The notes below the pieces were generated by a model that was not told the DNA's origin, did not search any database, and saw nothing but the letters and a program-made list of their open reading frames with translations. From CAYVVT01 sp964454335 (GTDB lineage Bacteria > Fidelibacterota > UBA8477 > JABMPR01), in contig CAYVVT010000005.1 of assembly GCA_964454335.1 (NCBI GenBank), positions 124,001 through 188,000 of the forward strand: a stretch of DNA of 64,000 nucleotides. Reading direction: 5' to 3'. The translations under genes and the position numbers were made by a program. This document shows, in pieces, positions 15,031 through 22,869 of the stretch (positions within the stretch are counted from its first letter, which is position 1; every line of letters begins with the position of its first letter).

Positions 15031-17993
15031 AGCTCATCCCCCTCCAGATCCACCAGGATCTCGATATGGCCCCAGGCTCTAAGTACCAGGGAGTCAGTGG
15101 TCAGGAAGCGAGACGGCAGGGGATTGCCATCACCATCCTCTCTACCCAATAACTGGAATTTTGTTTGCATGTACTGGTCTACTTCCAGAAGCCCCAGCTT
15201 ATTCTCGTCCAGGCTGATCTCCTGCAGTTCATTGCTGGCCGGTGTAATAGCCAGCGAGATAAGGGTGTCGATGAGATCCAGAGGTGCCGTGCCCTGGGCA
15301 ATCGCCACACTGTCAAACGACAGACTGTCCGGACTCACCAGAACCACAACATCAGCACCAAAATCAAATTCATTGGTGATGTCGGCGAACAGGGTGACCT
15401 CCCTGAGTTCGAATTCATCCTCATCAGGGAGCGGTGCCTCCATGAAACTGGGATCGGCCTCCACGTAAGGCGGATCGTCGATGATGAGTGACAGGGGCAC
15501 ATTGATTTCCATGACACTTGACAGGGATTGTCCATAACCGACAGTACCGGCGGTGACGCCGTCGCCAATGATGGCAGAACCAGAGGCCGTTATTGTCTCG
15601 GGATGCAGATTGAGCAGTTCTTCCGCTTCCGGGATGAACACCGAATCATTTTCTGTAATGTTCTGGCTGATGGTCTTGGTAACGGTCATCCCTGTGGAAT
15701 CCATGGCTGTGAGTTCCAGGTTCAGTTGGATAGGGATGGTGATCTCAGTATCGAAATCGATAAGGATCTGTACCTCTTCGAATTGCAGGTCGGCCACCAG
15801 ATCAGGCATCGCGATCTCCTGTTCCGTGGGTTCGATCACCAGAGTATCGGCCTCGATGATACCGGTGACACTCTGCAGGGAGAGGTCCCTGATATCCACA
15901 TCCACAATGAGCGAGTCTCCGAAAGTGAGGGTCATCTCATCCTCGGAGGGTATGCTGATCCGGGAGGTATAGTGGATCTCCTGGCTGCTGTCAGGGTGGA
16001 TCTGTAGATCGAAGTTCTCCAGTCCGAACGGCCCGAATACCTGGGGAGTCGTCTCCGGTCCGATGGTGAACTGCTGACCAAAACTGACACCTGTATTACG
16101 ATCGATGAACTCCTTCAGGGCGAAGTCCACGTCTGCCTCGATACCTATGCGGTTGGTGATCTGCAGTTCGATCTCACCGGTGCGGAAAACCGCTTCCAGG
16201 ACCTGTGTCCCGGCCGCAAGCTCGATAGCACTGGAGTCGACCAGAGCATCCTGATCAAAGTAGCCCGTTACTGAGGAGAAACGCAGGGTGTCCATGTCGA
16301 TGTTCACGTAAATGCTGTCTACCAGTCGATAACGGCCCAATTCACCGCTGGGCGTGGTGACCAGGGTGGTGTAAGTCAACAGCTGGGTTGCCGTATCGGG
16401 AAATACCAGCGTGTGATCGCTAAGATCGATGGGCAGGCTGTTCACGTCACCCGGTTGCAGTGTCAGCTGCCGGTTCAAGGGTGAACCCGATGGATCAAGG
16501 AGTTCAGGGATCGTGAGATCAATTGACGGCAGTCCGGCAAAACCAGACTGATTGACCTGGTTGTTGATGTCGATGAAGATGGTCCCACCGGATATTTCCG
16601 CTGTGAGGATCTTGGAATCCGAACTTACATCGATATCGCCGGCCTCTGAGATCTCCTGGGGTTCGATGATACCGGTGATCTCACTGAAAATGATCTGTTC
16701 AGGCGGTGAATCACCATAAAGCTGTATTGTCACTACAACACTGTCATCCTCACTCAGGGTGACAAAATCAGGGTCTGTGTCAACCGTAGCAATGTCATAA
16801 CTGTACTGGATCTCCTGGGTTTCCAGGTCCATGACCATGAAACTCCCGCTAAGATCGAAAGGTGAGTTTGTGGTCTCATTCGCATCCAGATCGATGGTTT
16901 CTTCAAAGGCATTCCCGTCCGCGTCCTCGAGGGAGGGGATGGTAATTGTGAGATCGGATTCCACGGCCATGGCATTGATGATATTGATGGCCAGGGTGCC
17001 TTCGCTGATCTCGGCGCGTTGGACCTTGTTCTCGGACTCAGCCAGCTCGATGTTGCCCTGTTCTGAGATATTCTGTGAAGGGATCTTGGCCTGTGCAGTA
17101 CTGACCTCAAGGCCTGTACCAGAAATTTCAACAGTGAAAGAGGAAGTACGAGCGTCATCATCAATATTGATCTCAGCACCTTCCGATCCATTTGAATGAC
17201 CAGTGATCTGCACAAGGATCGCACCCGGAAGTGTGATGCCGGTGAGATCCATGGTCTGCATATCGCTGGTTCCGGTGGAGATGGATGTGTTCCAGGTAAC
17301 AGATGCTCCTGAAATATCTATCGTGTCGGTACCGGTATCCTCTTGCAACTGGATGGTTATGGGTGAACCCAGAGCGATGACCATGTCGTTGTTGATGGTG
17401 ATGTCCAGGTCCCCGGCGGAGAAGGTAGCCGATTGAAAGTCGTCAAAGGTGAAGGGCTTTGAGATCGGGACCAAATCGGATTCTGGGATCACGGCCATAG
17501 CATCGGGCAGATCGTTAACTGCTGGTACGATCTCGTTCAGCAGGAATGGATCAGTCGTAGAGGATGGGATATCATCCAGGCTGATGGTACCTACCTGACT
17601 GGAGATATTCTCCTCAACTGGATCGACACCAACAGCGTCAAATCCGTTCGCATCCGTTATGGCTGATCCAGCCACGGTTACATCATCGACACTCTGTGTG
17701 AATGACTGGACCATATCGTCCAGCAAGAGCTGGTCGCTGACTTCCTGGGTGTCCATTTCCACAGTCTGGCGATAGGCATATATGCTGTCTGCCCCAAAAG
17801 GTTGTGGATTGATCTCATCCTGAGATCCAAGTAATTCATCAAGGGCTACAACCTCTCTGGCGATGGGAAATTCAATCGTGTTCTCCCAGGCGGGCAGGTT
17901 CGGCTCCTGTCTCAGATCACATGCAGTCAATCCCAGGATAACCAGGATTGCCGCAGGGATATGGAGCGACTGTTTTTCAATTATTGTGGCCAT
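15027..17993 (-). CDS. Large lipoprotein with four diverged internal repeats
   Basis: Product of 988 aa. I chose the ATG at 17993 because GAGGAG lies just before it and it places a lipobox (LGLTAC, cysteine near 25) at the right distance; the frame is open 43 codons further. After about 300 residues the protein contains four diverged units of roughly 140 residues, each opening with a pattern such as ISEAGDIDVSSDSKILTAEI followed by GGTIFIDINN and closing with a V/I-T-G-I/Y-I/F-E motif. The composition is beta-rich with many D, E, S and T, as in surface adhesin-like stalks. No catalytic motif is visible. It is translationally coupled to a barrel-like protein, so the pair may form a cell-surface assembly. 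Confidence 0.8.
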   Translation of the reverse strand: MATIIEKQSLHIPAAILVILGLTACDLRQEPNLPAWENTIEFPIAREVVALDELLGSQDEINPQPFGADSIYAYRQTVEMDTQEVSDQLLLDDMVQSFTQSVDDVTVAGSAITDANGFDAVGVDPVEENISSQVGTISLDDIPSSTTDPFLLNEIVPAVNDLPDAMAVIPESDLVPISKPFTFDDFQSATFSAGDLDITINNDMVIALGSPITIQLQEDTGTDTIDISGASVTWNTSISTGTSDMQTMDLTGITLPGAILVQITGHSNGSEGAEINIDDDARTSSFTVEISGTGLEVSTAQAKIPSQNISEQGNIELAESENKVQRAEISEGTLAINIINAMAVESDLTITIPSLEDADGNAFEETIDLDANETTNSPFDLSGSFMVMDLETQEIQYSYDIATVDTDPDFVTLSEDDSVVVTIQLYGDSPPEQIIFSEITGIIEPQEISEAGDIDVSSDSKILTAEISGGTIFIDINNQVNQSGFAGLPSIDLTIPELLDPSGSPLNRQLTLQPGDVNSLPIDLSDHTLVFPDTATQLLTYTTLVTTPSGELGRYRLVDSIYVNIDMDTLRFSSVTGYFDQDALVDSSAIELAAGTQVLEAVFRTGEIELQITNRIGIEADVDFALKEFIDRNTGVSFGQQFTIGPETTPQVFGPFGLENFDLQIHPDSSQEIHYTSRISIPSEDEMTLTFGDSLIVDVDIRDLSLQSVTGIIEADTLVIEPTEQEIAMPDLVADLQFEEVQILIDFDTEITIPIQLNLELTAMDSTGMTVTKTISQNITENDSVFIPEAEELLNLHPETITASGSAIIGDGVTAGTVGYGQSLSSVMEINVPLSLIIDDPPYVEADPSFMEAPLPDEDEFELREVTLFADITNEFDFGADVVVLVSPDSLSFDSVAIAQGTAPLDLIDTLISLAITPASNELQEISLDENKLGLLEVDQYMQTKFQLLGREDGDGNPLPSRFLTTDSLVLRAWGHIEILVDLEGDEL

Positions 17994-18330
17994 GTTCTCC
18001 TCTTCTTTTGAATCATGGTCGCGGATCATGCTGTATAAGCTATTGTTCCTTTTTGTGTTCATACTTGCGGCGAAAATAATCCTCCGCTTGCTGAATGCCC
18101 GAAAAATATTCATTCCAGGCAATGCTGCTGTGATAAATCACAATGCAAAATAGCCAGTACAAATGGTGTAAGGGAAATATTAACAGTTACATATATCCTG
18201 TATAGACCCCACGGCTTTAAATCGTTACCAATCTGATCACATTCCCTGTGTGAGGGAGGTCACAGTTTGAACGGACCGCACATTCAATCAAATCTGGTCA
18301 TGATCCTGCGCCGGTGATAAATTTCATCGA
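17994..18330. other. Intergenic divergent control region with a 14-bp palindrome
   Basis: This stretch of about 340 bases separates the minus-strand lipoprotein operon from the plus-strand DUF72 gene. It is AT-rich around 18170-18230. It holds the perfect palindrome TGTGATAAATCACA at 18129-18142, which has CRP/FNR-like half-sites but a four-base instead of the usual six-base gap between TGTGA and TCACA. I could not pick out a convincing promoter pair and see no RNA gene. Confidence 0.45.
18129..18142. promoter_or_regulatory. Perfect 14-bp palindrome, possible operator
   Basis: TGTGATAAATCACA is fully self-complementary. It lies about 135 bases upstream of the lipoprotein start (17993) and about 190 bases upstream of the DUF72 start. 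Half-sites resemble those of CRP/FNR-family regulators, but the spacing does not fit the classical site, so the binding protein is unknown. Confidence 0.4.
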
Positions 18331-19158
18331 ATGGATCAATCCGAGAAGCGATCAGATCAAGACAGGTCTCAACACGATACCAACGTTCATGTGGGAACCA
18401 GTGGTTTCTCATACAAGGACTGGAAAAAGGTGTTCTATCCTGTCGACCTGCCCCAGGACCGTTGGCTGGATCATTACAGTGGACAATTCAATTTCTGTGA
18501 ACTCAACTTCTCCTACTACCGCATGCCAAGCTACCCTCAGTTGCTGCGGTATACGGACTATCCGGTTCAATTTGCCATCAAGGCACATCAGTCCCTGACC
18601 CATGAACGCAAGGAGCTGGACCGGAGTGCCGCCGAATTCAGAGAGGCAGTGATGGCTCTGGCCGAAACGGACCATCTCTCCGCACTGCTTTTCCAGTTTC
18701 CGTACTCCTTTCACAACACCAGCGAGAACCGCGAGTACCTGGAACGCTGTATGAACGAATTCACGGAGCTGCCCATGGTGGTTGAGTTCAGACATCCTGC
18801 CTGGATCACCGGCGCTGTGATCCAGCTTCTGAGGAAGCATTCCGTGGGTATCAGTCTGACAGATGCACCGAAAGTCAGGGGTAGTATGCCCTCATTCCAG
18901 GCAGTTACCGGCCCCATCAGCTATCTCAGGTTCCATGGACGGAACCAGGAACAATGGTGGGATGGGGACAATGTGAGCCGCTACGATTATCTGTATGCCG
19001 AAGATGAGTTGCGCGAATGGTTGCCCAAGATTGCCGAGATGGCCCGTCAGGCCCAGACCATATATATCGCCTTTAACAACCACGCCCGTGGTCAGGCGAT
19101 CCAGAATGCCCTCATGCTGAAGAAGATCCTGCCTGAGCTTGGTGTGCAGGTGAGGTAG
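18331..19158 (+). CDS. DUF72 family protein (YecE-like TIM-barrel)
   Basis: Product of 275 aa with the family opening VHVGTSGFSYKDWKKVFYP at about residue 20, the central VVEFRHPAWI motif, SYLRFHGRN, and YIAFNNHARGQAIQNA near the end. These are the conserved loops of the DUF72 (YecE) TIM-barrel family, whose biochemical role is not established. The first 18 residues are not part of the fold and no clear ribosome-binding site precedes the ATG. The gene stands alone; an 8-bp repeat array begins on the last base of its stop codon. Confidence 0.88.
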   Translation: MDQSEKRSDQDRSQHDTNVHVGTSGFSYKDWKKVFYPVDLPQDRWLDHYSGQFNFCELNFSYYRMPSYPQLLRYTDYPVQFAIKAHQSLTHERKELDRSAAEFREAVMALAETDHLSALLFQFPYSFHNTSENREYLERCMNEFTELPMVVEFRHPAWITGAVIQLLRKHSVGISLTDAPKVRGSMPSFQAVTGPISYLRFHGRNQEQWWDGDNVSRYDYLYAEDELREWLPKIAEMARQAQTIYIAFNNHARGQAIQNALMLKKILPELGVQVR

Positions 19159-19197
19159 GATTAGCGGATTAGCGAATTAGCGAATTAGCGGATTAAG
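19158..19197. repeat. Tandem array of an 8-bp repeat (five units)
   Basis: Five units in exact 8-bp register: GGATTAGC twice, GAATTAGC twice, then GGATTAAG. The array starts on the last base of the DUF72 stop codon. Two more units in the opposite orientation (GAATTAGC GGATCTGC on the minus strand) lie at 19272-19287. A second, longer array of the same family is at 21986-22073. Confidence 0.85.
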
Positions 19198-19214
19198 GAT
19201 TGGATCCTGCAGTA

Positions 19215-19238
19215 AGCGGGAGAGAATTGTATCCCGCT
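19215..19238. terminator. Hairpin downstream of DUF72, possible terminator
   Basis: AGCGGGA and TCCCGCT form a 7-bp stem around a 10-base loop. No T tract follows on either side, so rho-independent action is doubtful. It lies between the convergent DUF72 and membrane-protein genes, within the octamer-repeat zone. Confidence 0.35.
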
Positions 19239-19271
19239 AATGGCTAGAGAGTACGGCAAATTGACGAAATC

Positions 19272-19287
19272 GCAGATCCGCTAATTC
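19272..19287 (-). repeat. Inverted copy of two octamer units
   Basis: Read on the minus strand this is GAATTAGC followed by GGATCTGC, two units of the family arrayed at 19158-19197. Because the orientation is opposite, the two sites can pair over GAATTAGCGGA, giving a long-range stem just past the stop of the minus-strand membrane-protein gene. Confidence 0.65.
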
Positions 19288-19294
19288 ACAAATC

Positions 19295-20128
19295 TCACTG
19301 TTCCATCTGGGTATAATCCAATTCGGATCCCAGGACAGAATGGGGGATGAGATAGACCGCGAGCTGCACGATGGCGGCAGCCAGGAACCAGCCCCGGGCG
19401 TTTCCGGTTCGACTGAATCTCCATAAGGCCAGGATCCAGGCAATGACTGCGGCAAGAGTTTTATTGTCCGTCAGATCGTGTCCGAAAGGCCAACCCGTCC
19501 AGTACGCATCAAAAGCGTATTTCTGCACGATGGGTCCCAGTAGCATGCCACCCAACAGTAGTGTGATGAATGTGATCCAGGCATATCGGATCGTAGCCTC
19601 CGATCGTACCAGGGCGGCCAGGCCCGTGCGGGTCGATAGCAACATGGAAATGAACATGAACAGGATATGCGGGACCAGGACGAATGCCGGTACACTCCCC
19701 TTGAAACGGATCGTGACCGGTTCCGGTGTCAACCATTGTCTGCTGCCATCCACAAATCGAACCTCTACGGCATAGATGATCTTGCCTGCAGGTGGCTGGC
19801 TAGGCAGACTGTTTATTGCAGAGCCTTCAGAGTATTCGAATTCTGAATAGGTCCAGTCGTCATGACTCTTGAAGCGTTTCCACTTGAGCTGTGCCTGAAT
19901 GGGTGCCCCTTCAACCACCAGCACGATCTGCGCATCGACTCCGGTATCCTCTGATGTGAGCAGGCTGTAGTCTATCTTCGTCTCTTCACCTGTATCCCGG
20001 TTGACATTGTGTGTCAGGCTGTCTTCCACAGGATAGGTGGGACCCGTGGCACGCTGATAGAAGACAGAGGCAAGGGTGATGACTACGGCAACGATCCACA
20101 GCAAGGCTGCCTGCAAGCGGGTATCCAT
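19295..20128 (-). CDS. Membrane protein of unknown function
   Basis: Product of 277 aa. One N-terminal span (about 7-25) is followed by an extracytoplasmic beta-rich domain of about 110 residues that recalls a fibronectin-type or Ig-like strand pattern (LKWKRFKSHDDW, IYAVEVRFVDGSRQWL), then four further spans to the end. I do not recognise the family. The ATG follows directly on the stop of the peptidase gene, with no gap, so the two are translated together and the protein may assist that peptidase at the membrane. Confidence 0.68.
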   Translation of the reverse strand: MDTRLQAALLWIVAVVITLASVFYQRATGPTYPVEDSLTHNVNRDTGEETKIDYSLLTSEDTGVDAQIVLVVEGAPIQAQLKWKRFKSHDDWTYSEFEYSEGSAINSLPSQPPAGKIIYAVEVRFVDGSRQWLTPEPVTIRFKGSVPAFVLVPHILFMFISMLLSTRTGLAALVRSEATIRYAWITFITLLLGGMLLGPIVQKYAFDAYWTGWPFGHDLTDNKTLAAVIAWILALWRFSRTGNARGWFLAAAIVQLAVYLIPHSVLGSELDYTQMEQ

Positions 20129-21913
20129 TTATAACTCCACGATGAGGATGACCGTTTTCTCCCCCCGAAGGACATCCACACTGATCCGTTGGCCGGATTT
20201 GAACTCACCCAGACGATACATGTAGTCGTAGATATCCTTGACAGACTTGCCTTCCATGGCGACAATGATATCGCCCTTCTGCATGCCGGCCAAGTCCGCA
20301 GGTTTGTCTGGTACGATACCATCCACCCTGAGTCCACGCTCCTCAGAAGAGGCGTAATCCGGCATGATCCCGAGAGTTACCTTGAAGCGGCGGCTCCGGG
20401 CAGAAGGTGCCTTGGGCCCCGCCTCCTGGAAGACCAGAGCCTCGGGAAGATCCGTAATCCGGGTGGCCAGGGCGGCGACATAGTCTGCCACGGCTTTCTC
20501 GCCAGGCAGATTGATCTTGTCAAAATCGTCGTCGGGTGTGTGGTAATCCGTGTGGATCCCGGTGAAGAAGAATAATACAGGTATGTTCTCTACGTAAAAG
20601 GAGGCATGATCAGATGGTCCATAACCGCCGGGAGACATTCCCAACTTGAAATCCCTGCCTGCAGCAAGCTGTTCGAGGATATTGTCCATACCCAGTGCTG
20701 TACCCGTCCCACCAACGGTCAATGCCTTGGTTTCGGGATCCAGACGCCCGACCATATCCAGGTTGAACATGAGCTTGACATCCTCCAGATCGAAGAGGGG
20801 ATTCCGTGCAAAGTACTTGGATCCCAGCAGGCCCATCTCCTCGGCACCGAAAGCCATGAAAAAGACGCTTCTTGACGGTTGCACCGAAGAAGTGGCCAGC
20901 ATTTCGGCAATTTCGATGATCGCAGCCACACCGGATGCATTATCATCGGCACCATTATGGATCGCGTGAGCATCCGGACGGCGTGATCCGGAATTCGGTC
21001 CGCCGAATCCAAGGTGATCGTAATGGGCACCGATGATGATGATCTCAGCGGACAGTGCTGGATCAGACCCGGGCAACATAGCCACCACATTCTGTGTACG
21101 GGCACTGATCTGACGTACATCAGTAGTGACATCAATTTTAGTTCCTGTTGCGAAGGAGTTTGGCTCCAGGCCCGTATTCAGGCCGCTCTCCAGTGTTTCA
21201 ATACTGGTTTCTGATCCGGCCAGAATGCGGTCAGCCAGGGTTCGTTTCACATTGAGCACCGGCAGGCCGGCACCCGCCTGACTCATATCAAAACTGAGGT
21301 CGATGAGTTCGTCACTCTCGTCAAAGGTCAATCCGGCAACCAGCAGAACGCCGCCGGCACCATGATCACGCGCCACCAGCACTTTCTTTCGCAGATCACT
21401 GTGCAGATCATAGGGACTTGCAGGTTCATCATTCTCAGGATTGCCCCGCAAGATCATCACCCACTTGTCGTTCACATCTATTTCCGTATAATCATCCCAG
21501 GACAGTGAATCCTCATCAATGCTGAATCCGTAACCGACGAAAATAACCTCAGCCGCAACCTGTGCGCTGGCGCTGTAGGAGAGCGGGGAATAATCCTCAG
21601 ACACAACAGCTTCATACTCGTCGAGGATAAAACGGTTGGCCTCACCCTGTTCGACGGATCTCACTACTTCAAAATACTGATAGCCTTCATCGCCCATGGG
21701 CGTCAGGCCAATGGATCTGAATTCACCAGCGATGTATTCTGCCGCAGCGCGTCCACCCGGTGTTCCCGGTTTCCTCCCCTGTAGAGAATCAGAAGCAAGG
21801 TACTTGATATGGGCACCAAGCTCTTCGATACTGATAACCTCGCTGGGCTGGTCCTGGTAACCGGCGCAGGCGAACAGGAGCATTGAGAGCAGAATCAGGC
21901 TGGACAGACGCAT
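20129..21913 (-). CDS. M28-family zinc metallopeptidase lipoprotein with PA and PDZ domains
   Basis: Product of 594 aa. A lipobox (LLFAC, cysteine near 16) anchors it to the envelope. A PA-like domain (about 115-225, with RDHGAGGVLLV) precedes the M28 catalytic domain, which has the metal and catalytic motifs GAHYDHLG, GADDNASGVAA, FGAEEMGLLGS, NLDMVGR and GPSDHASFY. A PDZ domain closes the protein (GIVPDKPADLAGMQKGDII). M28 enzymes are aminopeptidases or carboxypeptidases, here likely acting on peptides outside the cytoplasm. I prefer the ATG at 21913 to an upstream one because AAAGGAT precedes it and the lipoprotein signal starts there. Confidence 0.9.
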   Translation of the reverse strand: MRLSSLILLSMLLFACAGYQDQPSEVISIEELGAHIKYLASDSLQGRKPGTPGGRAAAEYIAGEFRSIGLTPMGDEGYQYFEVVRSVEQGEANRFILDEYEAVVSEDYSPLSYSASAQVAAEVIFVGYGFSIDEDSLSWDDYTEIDVNDKWVMILRGNPENDEPASPYDLHSDLRKKVLVARDHGAGGVLLVAGLTFDESDELIDLSFDMSQAGAGLPVLNVKRTLADRILAGSETSIETLESGLNTGLEPNSFATGTKIDVTTDVRQISARTQNVVAMLPGSDPALSAEIIIIGAHYDHLGFGGPNSGSRRPDAHAIHNGADDNASGVAAIIEIAEMLATSSVQPSRSVFFMAFGAEEMGLLGSKYFARNPLFDLEDVKLMFNLDMVGRLDPETKALTVGGTGTALGMDNILEQLAAGRDFKLGMSPGGYGPSDHASFYVENIPVLFFFTGIHTDYHTPDDDFDKINLPGEKAVADYVAALATRITDLPEALVFQEAGPKAPSARSRRFKVTLGIMPDYASSEERGLRVDGIVPDKPADLAGMQKGDIIVAMEGKSVKDIYDYMYRLGEFKSGQRISVDVLRGEKTVILIVEL

Positions 21914-21985
21914 GGGGATCCTTTCCAATGAATGAATAAGCATAATGGGGATGATTTTAATCAAATGGCTTGGAGAGGCAATAGG

Positions 21986-22073
21986 GGATTGGTGGATTTG
22001 CGGATTAACGGATTGGTGGATTAACGAATTCGCGGATTTGCGGATTTGCGGATTTGCGGATTAACGGATTTAG
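21986..22073. repeat. Tandem array of an 8-bp repeat (eleven units)
   Basis: Eleven consecutive octamers in perfect register: GGATTGGT, GGATTTGC, GGATTAAC, GGATTGGT, GGATTAAC, GAATTCGC, GGATTTGC three times, GGATTAAC and GGATTTAG. The first three to four bases are constant and the last three vary. It lies between the divergent peptidase and sirtuin genes and belongs to the same family as the array at 19158-19197. Confidence 0.88.
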
Positions 22074-22134
22074 CGATCCTCATTCTGTCTCCTGTCTTCT
22101 GGCTTCTGACTCCTTTCAACCTATATTTCCTCCC

Positions 22135-22869
22135 ATGTACGAGTGGAAGCTCCCCCTGGAACGTTTCTCTCAGGAGAATTTCCTGGTATTCTTCACCGGT
22201 GCAGGGATCGCCGCCGAAAGTGGGATCCCCACCTTCAGGGATGTCGATGGATTATGGTCCAAACACGATCCCTATGAACTGGCAAGTCCTGATGGATTTG
22301 AGGCAAATCCTGAGCTGGTGCTTGAGTGGTACCTGTATCGACGGGAAAAAGCACTTAATTCTGAGCCGAATCCAGGTCATCGGGCCATTACCGATTTTCA
22401 GAAACTTTTTGCACGGAGTGTCGTAATCACACAGAATGTGGATGGTTTGCATGCCCGAGCAGGAAATCAGGATATCATCGAATTGCACGGTAATCTGAAT
22501 CGTTATAAATGCTATAAATGTGGACAGGCTCTATCCCCGCCTGTAAGTGTGCTGGCCGCAGAGTGTCCGTGTGGGGGACGGGCGCGACCGGATGTAGTCT
22601 GGTTTGGCGAATCGCTGCTGCCACAGTCTCTTGAGCGCTCCTGGGAGCATAGCAAACAAGCTGACATCTTTTTCAGCATCGGCACGTCGACTCAGATCTA
22701 TCCTGCCGCGCAATTACCCTTCGAGGCTAAAAGGCACGGAGCTTTCGTCATCGAGATCAATCCACAGCTGACACCTTTGTCGCCCATGGCCGATCTTAGC
22801 CTCCAGGGACCTTCTGGTGAGATCCTGCCGCAATTATTCAAGGAGTTCCATGCAGCGCTTAGCAATTAG
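22135..22869 (+). CDS. cobB: Sirtuin, NAD-dependent protein deacylase
   Basis: Product of 244 aa with the NAD-binding FFTGAGIAAESGIPTFRD, the ITQNVDGLHARAG loop, the catalytic histidine in ELHGN, four zinc-type cysteines (CYKC and CPCG), PDVVWFGE and SIGTSTQIYPAA. Length is normal for a single-domain bacterial sirtuin, which removes acyl groups from protein lysines using NAD+. A longer version would begin with TTG inside the repeat array and is not credible. Ribosome-binding site is weak. Its end overlaps the next gene by 20 bases. Confidence 0.93.
   Translation: MYEWKLPLERFSQENFLVFFTGAGIAAESGIPTFRDVDGLWSKHDPYELASPDGFEANPELVLEWYLYRREKALNSEPNPGHRAITDFQKLFARSVVITQNVDGLHARAGNQDIIELHGNLNRYKCYKCGQALSPPVSVLAAECPCGGRARPDVVWFGESLLPQSLERSWEHSKQADIFFSIGTSTQIYPAAQLPFEAKRHGAFVIEINPQLTPLSPMADLSLQGPSGEILPQLFKEFHAALSN

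Noticed and set aside
14398..15468. Long plus-strand open frame opposite the barrel protein and lipoprotein genes
   Set aside because: It has no ribosome-binding site, is Cys/His/Arg-rich with no recognisable motif, and crosses two real minus-strand genes.
19158..22073. CRISPR array
   Set aside because: The octamers are directly adjacent with no spacers of constant length, and no cas genes are nearby.
22054..22134. Longer sirtuin start at TTG
   Set aside because: The start and first codons lie inside the octamer repeat array and add residues foreign to sirtuins.
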